Under the pieces are notes generated by a model. That model had not been told where the DNA came from, did no database searches, and worked only from the letters and a program-made list of their open reading frames with translations. DNA of 28,466 nucleotides from IMG/VR virus record IMGVR_UViG_3300032278_000087, positions 1 through 28,466 of that record; one strand, 5' to 3'. The stretch is from a virus. Each line of letters begins with the position of its first letter. The stretch's first letter is position 1. This document shows positions 6,706 to 13,623 of this stretch, in pieces. A program made the translations under genes and the position numbers.

Positions 6706-7685
6706 TATACCCAAAGTCCTTCCAGACTACCAGATTTTTCATCTTCTCTAGCCTGTTTACCAATTAATTTTTCAGGTTTCCCCCTATTACCCAAAGTAGC
6801 CAATCTTGTGTCACAATAACATACACAATTCATAGAAGTTCCAGATCCTTCAACTTCAATAATTCCATGAACTTCTCCACTATCTCCAATGAATACATCA
6901 CCATCACCACGAGCTATAGCTACTCCAAATCTAGGTAACACAAAATATGTTTTTACATCACCATCATGAAAATTTGCAATAGTGGTCAACCCTTCTGGTA
7001 GATCACCTGAATCTATATGATAAGACATCGCCGGTGAGCCACCTTGATTGTATTTATTTGCCGATAATGTGGTGTAAATTCCACCCGCAATACGATATTC
7101 TTCTTCTACAGAAGTTTCAGCAAAGTTTTTTTGTGCTTCGTAATAGGTAGGTGCCAATTCTCTATACCCTATATCATTAATCTGTGGAATCTGACTTAAT
7201 ATTTCATTTTTCTCTGGATTATGTTTACTCCAACCAGATTTATCAATCTTACCTGTAAATCGACCACGTTTATAACCCATCATCACAGAATGAATAGGAT
7301 TTCCGTGAGCAATCATACTAATTTTACCCTTGGAATCTAATGTCTTATATGAATTTTTGGTTCGTAATTCATATTTAATACCTTGTTTGTCCAATTCTTC
7401 TGTATCAATAGGGCCGGCACAATTAGCCCTCATGGTAGTCGTTTCATCAATACTGAGAAGGCAATCCTTTATTTCATCATACTTACCACCACTCTGATCT
7501 TGATATACTCTCTTTTTAAGACCACCTAAAATAGGATTATCAAACAAACTTCCTACATCTTTATAGATTACGACATCTTCGTCAGATTCTATCCAGTGTT
7601 TTATATGACTAGGATCTGGCCATTCACCAAGTAATTCTTTTGATTTCTCAAACGACATCAATTCTGGAAATTTCTCTTCACGCAT
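6705..7685 (-). CDS. TET/JBP-like 2-oxoglutarate/Fe(II) DNA dioxygenase
   Basis: A 326-residue protein with the core of phage TET/JBP-like dioxygenases in its C-terminal half. A segment IYTTLSANKYNQGG (203-216) leads to the metal motif YHIDSGDLPEG (222-232, H223 and D225), then VLPRFGVAIARGDGDVFI (249-266) and GEVHGI (270-275) with the distal histidine H273. Known members oxidise 5-methylcytosine (TET) or thymine (JBP) in DNA. The gene directly upstream is a C5-cytosine methyltransferase, and their TAATG overlap (7683-7687) argues that this enzyme oxidises the methyl group that enzyme installs. The arginine normally found about ten residues after the distal histidine is not obvious (GSGTSMNCVCY); R294 could take its place. 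The N-terminal 200 residues are unassigned. Confidence 0.82.
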   Translation of the reverse strand: MREEKFPELMSFEKSKELLGEWPDPSHIKHWIESDEDVVIYKDVGSLFDNPILGGLKKRVYQDQSGGKYDEIKDCLLSIDETTTMRANCAGPIDTEELDKQGIKYELRTKNSYKTLDSKGKISMIAHGNPIHSVMMGYKRGRFTGKIDKSGWSKHNPEKNEILSQIPQINDIGYRELAPTYYEAQKNFAETSVEEEYRIAGGIYTTLSANKYNQGGSPAMSYHIDSGDLPEGLTTIANFHDGDVKTYFVLPRFGVAIARGDGDVFIGDSGEVHGIIEVEGSGTSMNCVCYCDTRLATLGNRGKPEKLIGKQAREDEKSGSLEGLWV

Positions 7686-8782
7686 TAACTCAAATACTCC
7701 CTATAAACATTTTCTGCTAAAGCTTTCATCTGTAATGGAGCTACCATTAATCCAATTCTAGCTAATCTTTCGTTTATATTACCATCCAAATGATAATCAG
7801 ATGGTAATGACATTATTCTCCTAGCTTCCAACGGAGTAAAACCACGATGTTCGCCAGGATGTAAATGTGCACAAGTACCTAACTGTAAACCTCTTTCGGT
7901 TAATGTATGTGATGGTTTATCCCAAGGCACCCTACGTGCTTGAAAACCAGAACCTTTTGGATTATAGTCTCCATAGGAAACGTATTTTTTAACATCTAAC
8001 GGCATTGTTTTAAAGTACTCCCATCTTTTCTGTTTCTTCATCGCCTCCATTATTTCTTCGTGTTCTTTTAAATTTTCATCATCTTCCATCATATCACCAA
8101 TAGCATCTCTCATAGTAGGTCTACTCTCTGTAGGAGTAGGAAAAGCCCAACTTAATGCTAATCCATGAGGTAATATATCATCCCTAACCCCGATCATGAA
8201 TACCCGTTCCCTACCTTGTGGAACTCCATAATTATTAGCATTCAAGACTTGATTTACACTTTGATAACCATGTTCCTCAAATGCATTAACAATTTTCTTA
8301 AAATGATCTGCAGCATATTCCATAGTCAACCCTTTGACATTTTCATATATAACTATTTTAGGGCGAACTACTCCAACCAATCTAGCCATATCAAATGACA
8401 AATCTTCTATGTTAGTCTGCTTCTTTCCGTATACAGTTTTGGTTTTATTCCAGCCCTTACGTTTAGAGCCAGACATCGAAAAGGGAGGGCACGGTGGTGA
8501 ACCATCAAAAATATCCAATTCTTCTGGTTGCATTCTCAACCGATCCAATACTTGTTGACCTGTTACATTACGAATATCCTTACAGAAAAATTTGGTTTTG
8601 GGATAATTCTGTAGATAGGTTCTAATACCGACTTTTTGAAATTCCAATACTCCGCGGACATCTCCACCGGCTAATTTATAGCCGGTGGAGCTTCCACCAC
8701 CACCTGCGAAGGTTGAAAATACTGTGAAAAGTTTCCTTTCAGCAGATTCTTTCACGTCTGCTAACGTATAGTTATTATACAT
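7685..8782 (-). CDS. C5-cytosine DNA methyltransferase
   Basis: A 365-residue Dcm-type methyltransferase with motifs in normal order. These are motif I FSTFAGGGGSSTGYKLAGG (22-40), motif IV DGSPPCPPFSMSG (93-105, catalytic C98), motif VI YENVKG (146-151), motif VIII QGRERVF (189-195), motif IX GFTPLEARRIMSLP (314-327) and motif X RIGLMVAPLQMKALAENVY (342-360). Residue 99, usually Gln in the PCQ motif, is Pro here. The target-recognition region (about 200-300) does not reveal the site. No restriction enzyme lies next to it, so this is not an ordinary restriction-modification pair. The neighbours suggest it primes cytosine for oxidation and further decoration. ATG at 8782 has only a weak ribosome site; the stop overlaps the next start as TAATG. 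Confidence 0.95.
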   Translation of the reverse strand: MYNNYTLADVKESAERKLFTVFSTFAGGGGSSTGYKLAGGDVRGVLEFQKVGIRTYLQNYPKTKFFCKDIRNVTGQQVLDRLRMQPEELDIFDGSPPCPPFSMSGSKRKGWNKTKTVYGKKQTNIEDLSFDMARLVGVVRPKIVIYENVKGLTMEYAADHFKKIVNAFEEHGYQSVNQVLNANNYGVPQGRERVFMIGVRDDILPHGLALSWAFPTPTESRPTMRDAIGDMMEDDENLKEHEEIMEAMKKQKRWEYFKTMPLDVKKYVSYGDYNPKGSGFQARRVPWDKPSHTLTERGLQLGTCAHLHPGEHRGFTPLEARRIMSLPSDYHLDGNINERLARIGLMVAPLQMKALAENVYREYLS

Positions 8783-8797
8783 ATGTGATCTATCAGA

Positions 8798-9448
8798 CTA
8801 AGCGACTCTAAAACCTATTACCTTACCACCAACAAACTTGATAACTTTCTTCGGAGATACAAAAACTAAAGTTTCGTTTTTGCGAGGCTTACCATTACTA
8901 CTCCATATAGTGGTTTCTTTAACACGGACAACAGAAGAACCATCATCTATTGGATGTATCCATTCACATCCCCATGGCTCCTGTGCTGGTCTGCTAACAT
9001 TAACCCTGTCGATTATATCTAACGAAACAGAATTAACCTTTTCATATTTTCCACTTGATTTATACGGGTGATACCAGATCTCCGTATCAGGGCCACCTGC
9101 TAACCTCACAAGCTCCTTTTTAGCTTCATACCGTATCATAGAAGGAAACATATCAGGAATATCTTCATCGTTACCGATTATAACATATGCCTTACCATTA
9201 TGTTTCACAGTATAAACTAATACCGGCGGTTTATTTGGTGACGTGTCCACCAAACCCTTATCATTCGATTGAGACGCTATAGAGCTGTTAAATTTTATTC
9301 CACCATTACCCTCAATTCTAATCTGTTCAGCACCATATTTTTTAAAACATACCTCTGGTATAGGTGTTGGAACACGGTTCAACGGATCTGAAATAAAATT
9401 ATCTAAACTTAATTCTGTTATCGAACATTCTTCAATTTGAAATGTCAA
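8798..9448 (-). CDS. Unknown protein, first gene of the modification cassette
   Basis: A 216-residue protein that I do not recognise. It appears soluble with no signal peptide or membrane span, and it is beta-rich in places (PVLVYTVKHNGKAYVIIGND at 94-113, TLVFVSPKKVIKFVGG near the end). There is a Trp-rich patch EPWGCEWIHP (about 157-166). It begins at a TTG (9448) eight bases after AGAGG, because no ATG is available in the first half. It ends 15 bases before the methyltransferase start and is the first full gene behind promoter P2. A role in the DNA-modification pathway (specificity, donor synthesis or protection) is likely only by association. Codon content and frame length support a real gene. 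Confidence 0.8.
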   Translation of the reverse strand: MTFQIEECSITELSLDNFISDPLNRVPTPIPEVCFKKYGAEQIRIEGNGGIKFNSSIASQSNDKGLVDTSPNKPPVLVYTVKHNGKAYVIIGNDEDIPDMFPSMIRYEAKKELVRLAGGPDTEIWYHPYKSSGKYEKVNSVSLDIIDRVNVSRPAQEPWGCEWIHPIDDGSSVVRVKETTIWSSNGKPRKNETLVFVSPKKVIKFVGGKVIGFRVA

Positions 9449-9535
9449 CGTGAATACCTCTTAAAGTATTTTTTGTAACTATTACGATCAAGTGTAAAAC
9501 CTGATCTGGTTTATAGAAAAGTTCAAATGTCCTTC

Positions 9536-9616
9536 TTATACTATATTAGACGTTTCCCACGCCAAAAGGTTTAGGTCTTTTAAAGAAAAAATTTCTCTAA
9601 TCCTTGTTCGCTTCAT
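9536..9616 (-). CDS. Possible 26-residue leader peptide
   Basis: A short frame in the leader of the cassette transcript: ATG at 9614-9616, TAA at 9536-9538, 26 codons. It starts MKRTRIREIFSL and ends WETSNIV. AAAGGA stands seven bases before the ATG, a good ribosome site, and promoter P2 would start transcription about 30 bases upstream. The second half of the frame is made of repeat element copy 2, and neither of the other two copies is open in the equivalent frame, which speaks against a conserved peptide. It could be a real small basic protein, a regulatory leader peptide, or chance. Confidence 0.4.
   Translation of the reverse strand: MKRTRIREIFSLKDLNLLAWETSNIV
9544..9578 (-). repeat. 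Intergenic repeat element, copy 2 (cassette leader)
   Basis: Minus strand: AGACCTAAACCTTTT, 11 bases GGCGTGGGAAA, then CGTCTAATA. It differs from copy 1 by one base within the shared span. Here it lies about 70 bases downstream of the P2 start and about 95 bases before the first cassette start codon, so it would be transcribed into the leader RNA from P2, or act as a second promoter with TAATAT as -10. Confidence 0.75.
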
Positions 9617-9645
9617 AACTCAATCCTTTCTCTCAATTGTTGATA

Positions 9646-9682
9646 ATACTATATTATACCATTTATACCTAGGCAAAGTCAA
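9646..9682 (-). promoter_or_regulatory. Sigma70-type promoter P2 of the modification cassette
   Basis: Minus strand: -35 TTGACT (9677-9682), 18-base spacer ending in TGG, -10 TATAAT (9653-9658). Together with P1 it shares CCTTGAC and ATGGTATAATATAGT. It lies between the HNH gene and the cassette; the predicted start near 9646 gives a leader of roughly 200 bases to the first long gene. The 255-base gap 9449-9703 holds only this promoter, repeat copy 2 and the possible leader peptide. Confidence 0.88.
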
Positions 9683-9703
9683 GGTTAATTTCACTTTTTT
9701 AAA

Positions 9704-10102
9704 TTAATATCCATGTTCTCTACCATGACATGGTATACATACTGCCATTAAATCTTCTGGAATTTCTTTTCCACCAACTCTATCATATGATAGATGATGT
9801 ACCTGTATAGCAACACCATCACATTTATAACAAACATTATCCACAGATAAAAGAAAGTTTTCTCTAACACCCTTCCAAATATGAGAGTTATCATACCTCT
9901 GTTTCCATCTCCATCTATGATGACCCAATACTTTTTGTTCAGATGATTTTAAAGAATTTCTTCTATCAATAAAAGTATGAAATATTCCTCTCCATTGCTT
10001 CGCATCCATCCGACTATACGGCCTAGACATAATTGTATCTATAAAATCTAATTTTTCTTGTAAAAATTCTCTACTCTCCTGTGCCCTCATCGTTTTATTC
10101 AT
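9704..10102 (-). CDS. HNH endonuclease, probably free-standing homing type
   Basis: A 132-residue protein with a C-terminal HNH domain. Zinc ligands are C91-x-x-C94 and C122-x-x-C125; between them lies IQVHHLSYDRVGGKEIPEDL (99-118), with the HH pair at 102-103, followed by CHGREH (125-130). The N-terminal 60 residues are basic and helical and could contact DNA. The frame also opens at a GTG (10108), but the ATG at 10102 has AGGTGG about eight bases ahead and is preferred. It lies directly after gene 46, whose stop overlaps the upstream GTG, and just before the promoter of an inserted cassette. That is the position expected for an endonuclease that drives spread of its flanking DNA. A packaging or repair nuclease cannot be excluded. 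Confidence 0.88.
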   Translation of the reverse strand: MNKTMRAQESREFLQEKLDFIDTIMSRPYSRMDAKQWRGIFHTFIDRRNSLKSSEQKVLGHHRWRWKQRYDNSHIWKGVRENFLLSVDNVCYKCDGVAIQVHHLSYDRVGGKEIPEDLMAVCIPCHGREHGY

Positions 10103-10104
10103 TA

Positions 10105-11814
10105 TCACACCACCTTGCTAAAATTCTTCACTTTTTCAAATTTTATTACATCATCAAACTTCTCGTTCAAGGTATCACCTTTATGAGATATGATAAACAC
10201 ATTACTAGATCCCATACCTTGCAGAATCTTCAAAAATTCCTCTGTTCCATTAGTATCCAGAGAGCTGTCAAAAACCTCATCCAAGATCAACAGGTTAGTA
10301 TTAGCACTATTTTTCATCTTCGCGATAGCACGCCAGGTGAATAATAAAGCTAAATCTATCCTCATTTTCTCACCTTCACTGAATGAATCATAGGTAAAGG
10401 TATCTCTAAAATTAGCTCTAATCACCTCATTAAAACTCTCATCTAAGTGAAAATCAAAATAGGAATCCATATCTGTCAGATACTTATTGATTAGCTTGTT
10501 CATAATAGGTAAATACTGCTTTACAATCAAAGTCTTGATTCCAGTATCCTTCAACATATCAGAAGCAACGTTCAAGTACTGTTTAGAATCCCTCAATTCA
10601 AACAATTCACTATCACGGGCCATCAATTGGCCCCGATACCCTTGAAGCTTCTCCTGATCCTGACCCGCTCTATTCCGAACCTTACCCAAATATTCAATAT
10701 CACGAATCAGCATATCAATATACTTTCTAACGGAATCTGATTCATTATCCAACTTTTTTACTTCCTCATCTACAGCGTCAGACAATTCCTTATACTTGTC
10801 AAATTCCTCTATCGACTCTTTGATAGCTGATAAAGTATCATCTAGCTGAATAACACCTTCCTCACATTCTAATATTTCTGCAGATTTCTCATTTATAATT
10901 TCATGTTTATGATCATCACTCACTTCTTGCTTACATACTCCACAGATACCCATATCCCTATATGACGAAACTTCATCTTTTATCTTGCGAACTCTATCGT
11001 CAATCTTGGTTTTAAGGCCCTGAAACATATTGTAATCAGTAATCATCTGAGCTCTTTCTTCCAAGAAAGTCTGTAACATATCCTGATCCTCTAACAAATC
11101 CTTTACCCTAGACTCATTAGCAACTAACTTCTTACGATTTTCCTCTAAACTTTTTTCCGTTTCTACAATCTTGTCATTTTTGATTTCTTCTACCTCACGA
11201 ATATATTTTTCCTGCAGGGAAATTTTTTCCTGCACCAGTGTAGAAGCTATATTATTTTCAGAAAGTAGCGATTGATTCTCAGCCATTCTTACCCGAAGCA
11301 GATTATTCATCAAAGAAAATACTTCAATCTCTAACAAATCTTCAATCACTTCTCTACGATGAGCAGGATTCAACTTCATAAAAGGTAAGAATGTACTAGA
11401 CCCCAATACAATAATCTGAGTAAAAGATTTATAGTTGATTTTGAGAATATTCTTCTCCAATCGCTCCTGATAATCCCTCATCTTAGCATCTTGATCTAAT
11501 AATTTACCACGTACATAAATCTCAAACAATGACGGATTCATACCCCGACGAACAGTATAAAGAGTACCCCCAACTCTAAATTCTACTTGAACCACACAAT
11601 CTCTCTTATTAACAGAATTGACTAACTGAGGCTTGTTGATTTTTCGGAAAGGTCTACCATACAAAGCAAAAGTAAGTGCATCTAACATGGTGGACTTTCC
11701 TGAACCATTTTCCCCTATAATCAATGTTGCTGGATTCTGACTTAAATCCAGATTAGTCCATTCCCTACCTGTTGATAAGAAATTTTTCCATCCTAAATTC
11801 TCAAAATATATCAT
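10105..11814 (-). CDS. 46: Recombination nuclease subunit gp46 (Rad50/SbcC-like ATPase)
   Basis: A 569-residue SMC-type ATPase (T4 gp46 is 560). It shows Walker A GENGSGKST (34-42), a long coiled coil either side of the zinc-hook CGVCKQEV (C291, C294), ABC signature FSEGEKMR (478-485), Walker B LLILDEVF (508-515) and the H-loop ISHK (542-545). With gp47 it forms the Rad50/Mre11-type complex that resects DNA ends for recombination-dependent replication and degrades host DNA. The start overlaps the gene 47 stop as ATGA (11811-11814). It is followed directly by the HNH gene. Confidence 0.97.
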   Translation of the reverse strand: MIYFENLGWKNFLSTGREWTNLDLSQNPATLIIGENGSGKSTMLDALTFALYGRPFRKINKPQLVNSVNKRDCVVQVEFRVGGTLYTVRRGMNPSLFEIYVRGKLLDQDAKMRDYQERLEKNILKINYKSFTQIIVLGSSTFLPFMKLNPAHRREVIEDLLEIEVFSLMNNLLRVRMAENQSLLSENNIASTLVQEKISLQEKYIREVEEIKNDKIVETEKSLEENRKKLVANESRVKDLLEDQDMLQTFLEERAQMITDYNMFQGLKTKIDDRVRKIKDEVSSYRDMGICGVCKQEVSDDHKHEIINEKSAEILECEEGVIQLDDTLSAIKESIEEFDKYKELSDAVDEEVKKLDNESDSVRKYIDMLIRDIEYLGKVRNRAGQDQEKLQGYRGQLMARDSELFELRDSKQYLNVASDMLKDTGIKTLIVKQYLPIMNKLINKYLTDMDSYFDFHLDESFNEVIRANFRDTFTYDSFSEGEKMRIDLALLFTWRAIAKMKNSANTNLLILDEVFDSSLDTNGTEEFLKILQGMGSSNVFIISHKGDTLNEKFDDVIKFEKVKNFSKVV

Positions 11815-12845
11815 ATAAGCTCCAATGACTCCGTATAAAGTTCTCTCAGTACAGACATCAATTTAGCCTTGTCCACATTAGTATCAATGCCGTCAACATA
11901 CTTACCTAAAATAGTCAATGTATCCTCAGCTTCATCTACTATATCTTCTGTATCAGAAAAATCAAGTGATTCGTCCACAATCGTTACTGAATATGGATTA
12001 TCCTTGTAAATACTATCAATAAACTGCTCTAGGCGATATGGATTTTCCTTCTTCTCTACAATCACCTTGACGAATTTATCTTCTAAATTTTCAAAGGAAT
12101 TATTCTTATCATCTGAATAGACTATTCTCTCAAAAATATCTACTGGATTAGCAATGAATTCAATTTCTCTGGTTTCTGTATCATAAATATGAAATCCTCG
12201 CGGAGTATCATAATCAGACCACATCAGCTGATAAGGCGATCCCAAATACTCTATATGACCGTTACCATTTTTATGGTGGAAATGTCCAGAAAATACCTGA
12301 TCAAATTTTTTAAAATCCTCAGTGTCATATCCCTGCTCACAAACCATTCCTCGATGCATAGTAAATCCATTTAATGCTAAATGACCCATTACCACCTGAG
12401 CATCAGTTTTCTCCAAATGTATGAAGGTTTCATCCTCATTTTCTGGGCATAGCCAAGGAACAAGACAAATATTCAAATCATCAAATAAAAATGTGTTTAC
12501 TACATCATGCACAAAGATAAACGGAGCCTCTCCATATAATTCATTGACAGAATTGACCTGATTAGTATTTTTATAATACATATCATGATTGCCAACTATT
12601 ATACGAGTATCTATACGTCTTTCAAAAATAGGTTCTATAAAACTTTTTCTTAGATTGCTCAAGGTTAGAAAGTTGATTGATTTCCTCTTATCTACCAAAT
12701 CACCCAAGTGAATAATGGATTCGATGTCATGTTTATCTATATAAGGCCAAAATGTATCTGCGAAGAAATTAGTTGTGTGTTTAATTAGAGCTGAATTTTC
12801 ATTCCTAGCTCCAAAATGAGTATCAGTTATAAGGGCTATTTTCAT
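11811..12845 (-). CDS. 47: Recombination nuclease subunit gp47 (Mre11/SbcD-like)
   Basis: A 344-residue metallophosphoesterase (T4 gp47 is 339). Metal-binding motifs are in order: ITDTHFGARN (6-15), LGDLVDKR (47-54), VGNHDMY (84-90), MGHLA (153-157) and SGHFHH (186-191). It is the nuclease partner of gp46. ATG at 12845 has AAGGA five bases ahead. The first 23 bases overlap the end of a small unknown gene, and its stop couples to gene 46 by ATGA, so the three genes from gp55 to gp46 form one translational chain. Confidence 0.97.
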   Translation of the reverse strand: MKIALITDTHFGARNENSALIKHTTNFFADTFWPYIDKHDIESIIHLGDLVDKRKSINFLTLSNLRKSFIEPIFERRIDTRIIVGNHDMYYKNTNQVNSVNELYGEAPFIFVHDVVNTFLFDDLNICLVPWLCPENEDETFIHLEKTDAQVVMGHLALNGFTMHRGMVCEQGYDTEDFKKFDQVFSGHFHHKNGNGHIEYLGSPYQLMWSDYDTPRGFHIYDTETREIEFIANPVDIFERIVYSDDKNNSFENLEDKFVKVIVEKKENPYRLEQFIDSIYKDNPYSVTIVDESLDFSDTEDIVDEAEDTLTILGKYVDGIDTNVDKAKLMSVLRELYTESLELI

Positions 12846-13047
12846 CTTTTTCCTTTTTCATCATAAATCTAATATAATCTTCATATTCCTGTTGAAAAGT
12901 ATTCAATACCTTATCTATTCTACTCTGAATCACAGTTAAGTATGTTGCATCCTCTATTCTCTGATCCACAGATTTAGTACCATCCAATACAGACTGTATC
13001 AGTATTTCAACTGCTTTAGGTGTAGGTATTTTATCAGTAAGCCTCAT
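12823..13047 (-). CDS. Small unknown protein between genes 55 and 47
   Basis: A 74-residue, mostly helical protein (PTPKAVEILIQSVLDG early, then SRIDKVLNTFQQEYEDYIRF). No domain is recognised. Its ATG overlaps the gene 55 stop as ATGA (13044-13047), and its end overlaps the start of gene 47 by 23 bases, which supports translation. A small gene at this place is common in marine T4-like phages as I recall. The helical charged sequence would suit a protein-protein adaptor, but there is no direct evidence. Confidence 0.78.
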   Translation of the reverse strand: MRLTDKIPTPKAVEILIQSVLDGTKSVDQRIEDATYLTVIQSRIDKVLNTFQQEYEDYIRFMMKKEKDENSPYN

Positions 13048-13553
13048 ATCATAAACTCCTCCAATTTTCCAGTCTTTTCTTTTCTGGTAGGCAATCTCTT
13101 TTTTTCAAAATCATCAAAACTTGAAAAATCATGTTGGTATACATTATAACTTTTTTCTATGTTTATATTACCATCAGAATCAACTAATTCTTCCACTCTG
13201 GTAATTTCCGTCATTTTATACTTTATATACGACTGTTTTTTCTCTTTTTCAATTCTCCGTAAGAATGCATAATATATTATTTGAGTAAAATATGAAAATG
13301 GATTTTTAGATTTTTCAGGATTGAAATTATGACAATACCTGACACAATTTTCTATCCCATCAAAAATCATATCATCCTTAAACGTGTAATTTATGAAATT
13401 AGGCCTATTACTTAATCCCTTAGCAATATCCATAAAACATTGACCTATATAGTCACTTATTCTGTATTCATCCTTTGTCTGATAATCTTCCTTCATTTTA
13501 ACCATTTCAGTATAGAATTTCTTATTATTCACATAATGTTGTTTAGTTGCCAT
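13044..13553 (-). CDS. 55: Late-promoter sigma factor gp55
   Basis: A 169-residue protein in the place of T4 gene 55 (185 residues). It keeps the region-2-like core, with FKDDMIFDGIENCVRYCHNF followed shortly by NPFSYFTQIIYYAFLRRIEK (residues about 58-102), the part of a sigma factor that contacts core polymerase and melts the -10 element. gp55 lets host RNA polymerase recognise the TATAAATA late promoters seen before genes 18, 22 and 3 in this window. The C-terminus (TGKLEEFMI) is hydrophobic-acidic, like the clamp-binding tails through which gp55 touches gp45. Repeat element copy 3 lies in the 70-base gap upstream. The stop overlaps the next start as ATGA. Confidence 0.93.
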   Translation of the reverse strand: MATKQHYVNNKKFYTEMVKMKEDYQTKDEYRISDYIGQCFMDIAKGLSNRPNFINYTFKDDMIFDGIENCVRYCHNFNPEKSKNPFSYFTQIIYYAFLRRIEKEKKQSYIKYKMTEITRVEELVDSDGNINIEKSYNVYQHDFSSFDDFEKKRLPTRKEKTGKLEEFMI

Positions 13554-13587
13554 ATTATTTTTTATCCTTTTAATAAAACGTACACTG

Positions 13588-13622
13588 TATTAGACGAAGC
13601 TGCTCAGAAAAGGTTTAGGTCT
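13588..13622 (-). repeat. Intergenic repeat element, copy 3 (upstream of gene 55)
   Basis: Minus strand: AGACCTAAACCTTTT, 11 bases CTGAGCAGCTT, then CGTCTAATA. Outer blocks and the 11-base gap are identical to copy 2, while the inner 11 bases are unrelated. It begins one base after the uvsW stop codon and lies about 35 bases before the gene 55 ATG. The fixed spacing with a free interior is typical of a bipartite protein-binding site or promoter. Confidence 0.72.
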
Positions 13623-13623
13623 A

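Noticed and set aside
7685-8782. Methyltransferase as part of a restriction-modification system.
   Set aside because: No restriction endonuclease lies beside it. The HNH protein at 9704-10102 is outside the cassette, behind a promoter, and looks like a homing type.
890-13622. All three repeat elements share an open frame reading RPKPF then four residues, Val and TAA.
   Set aside because: No start codon precedes it in any copy and upstream stops are close. The shared DNA blocks explain the shared residues.
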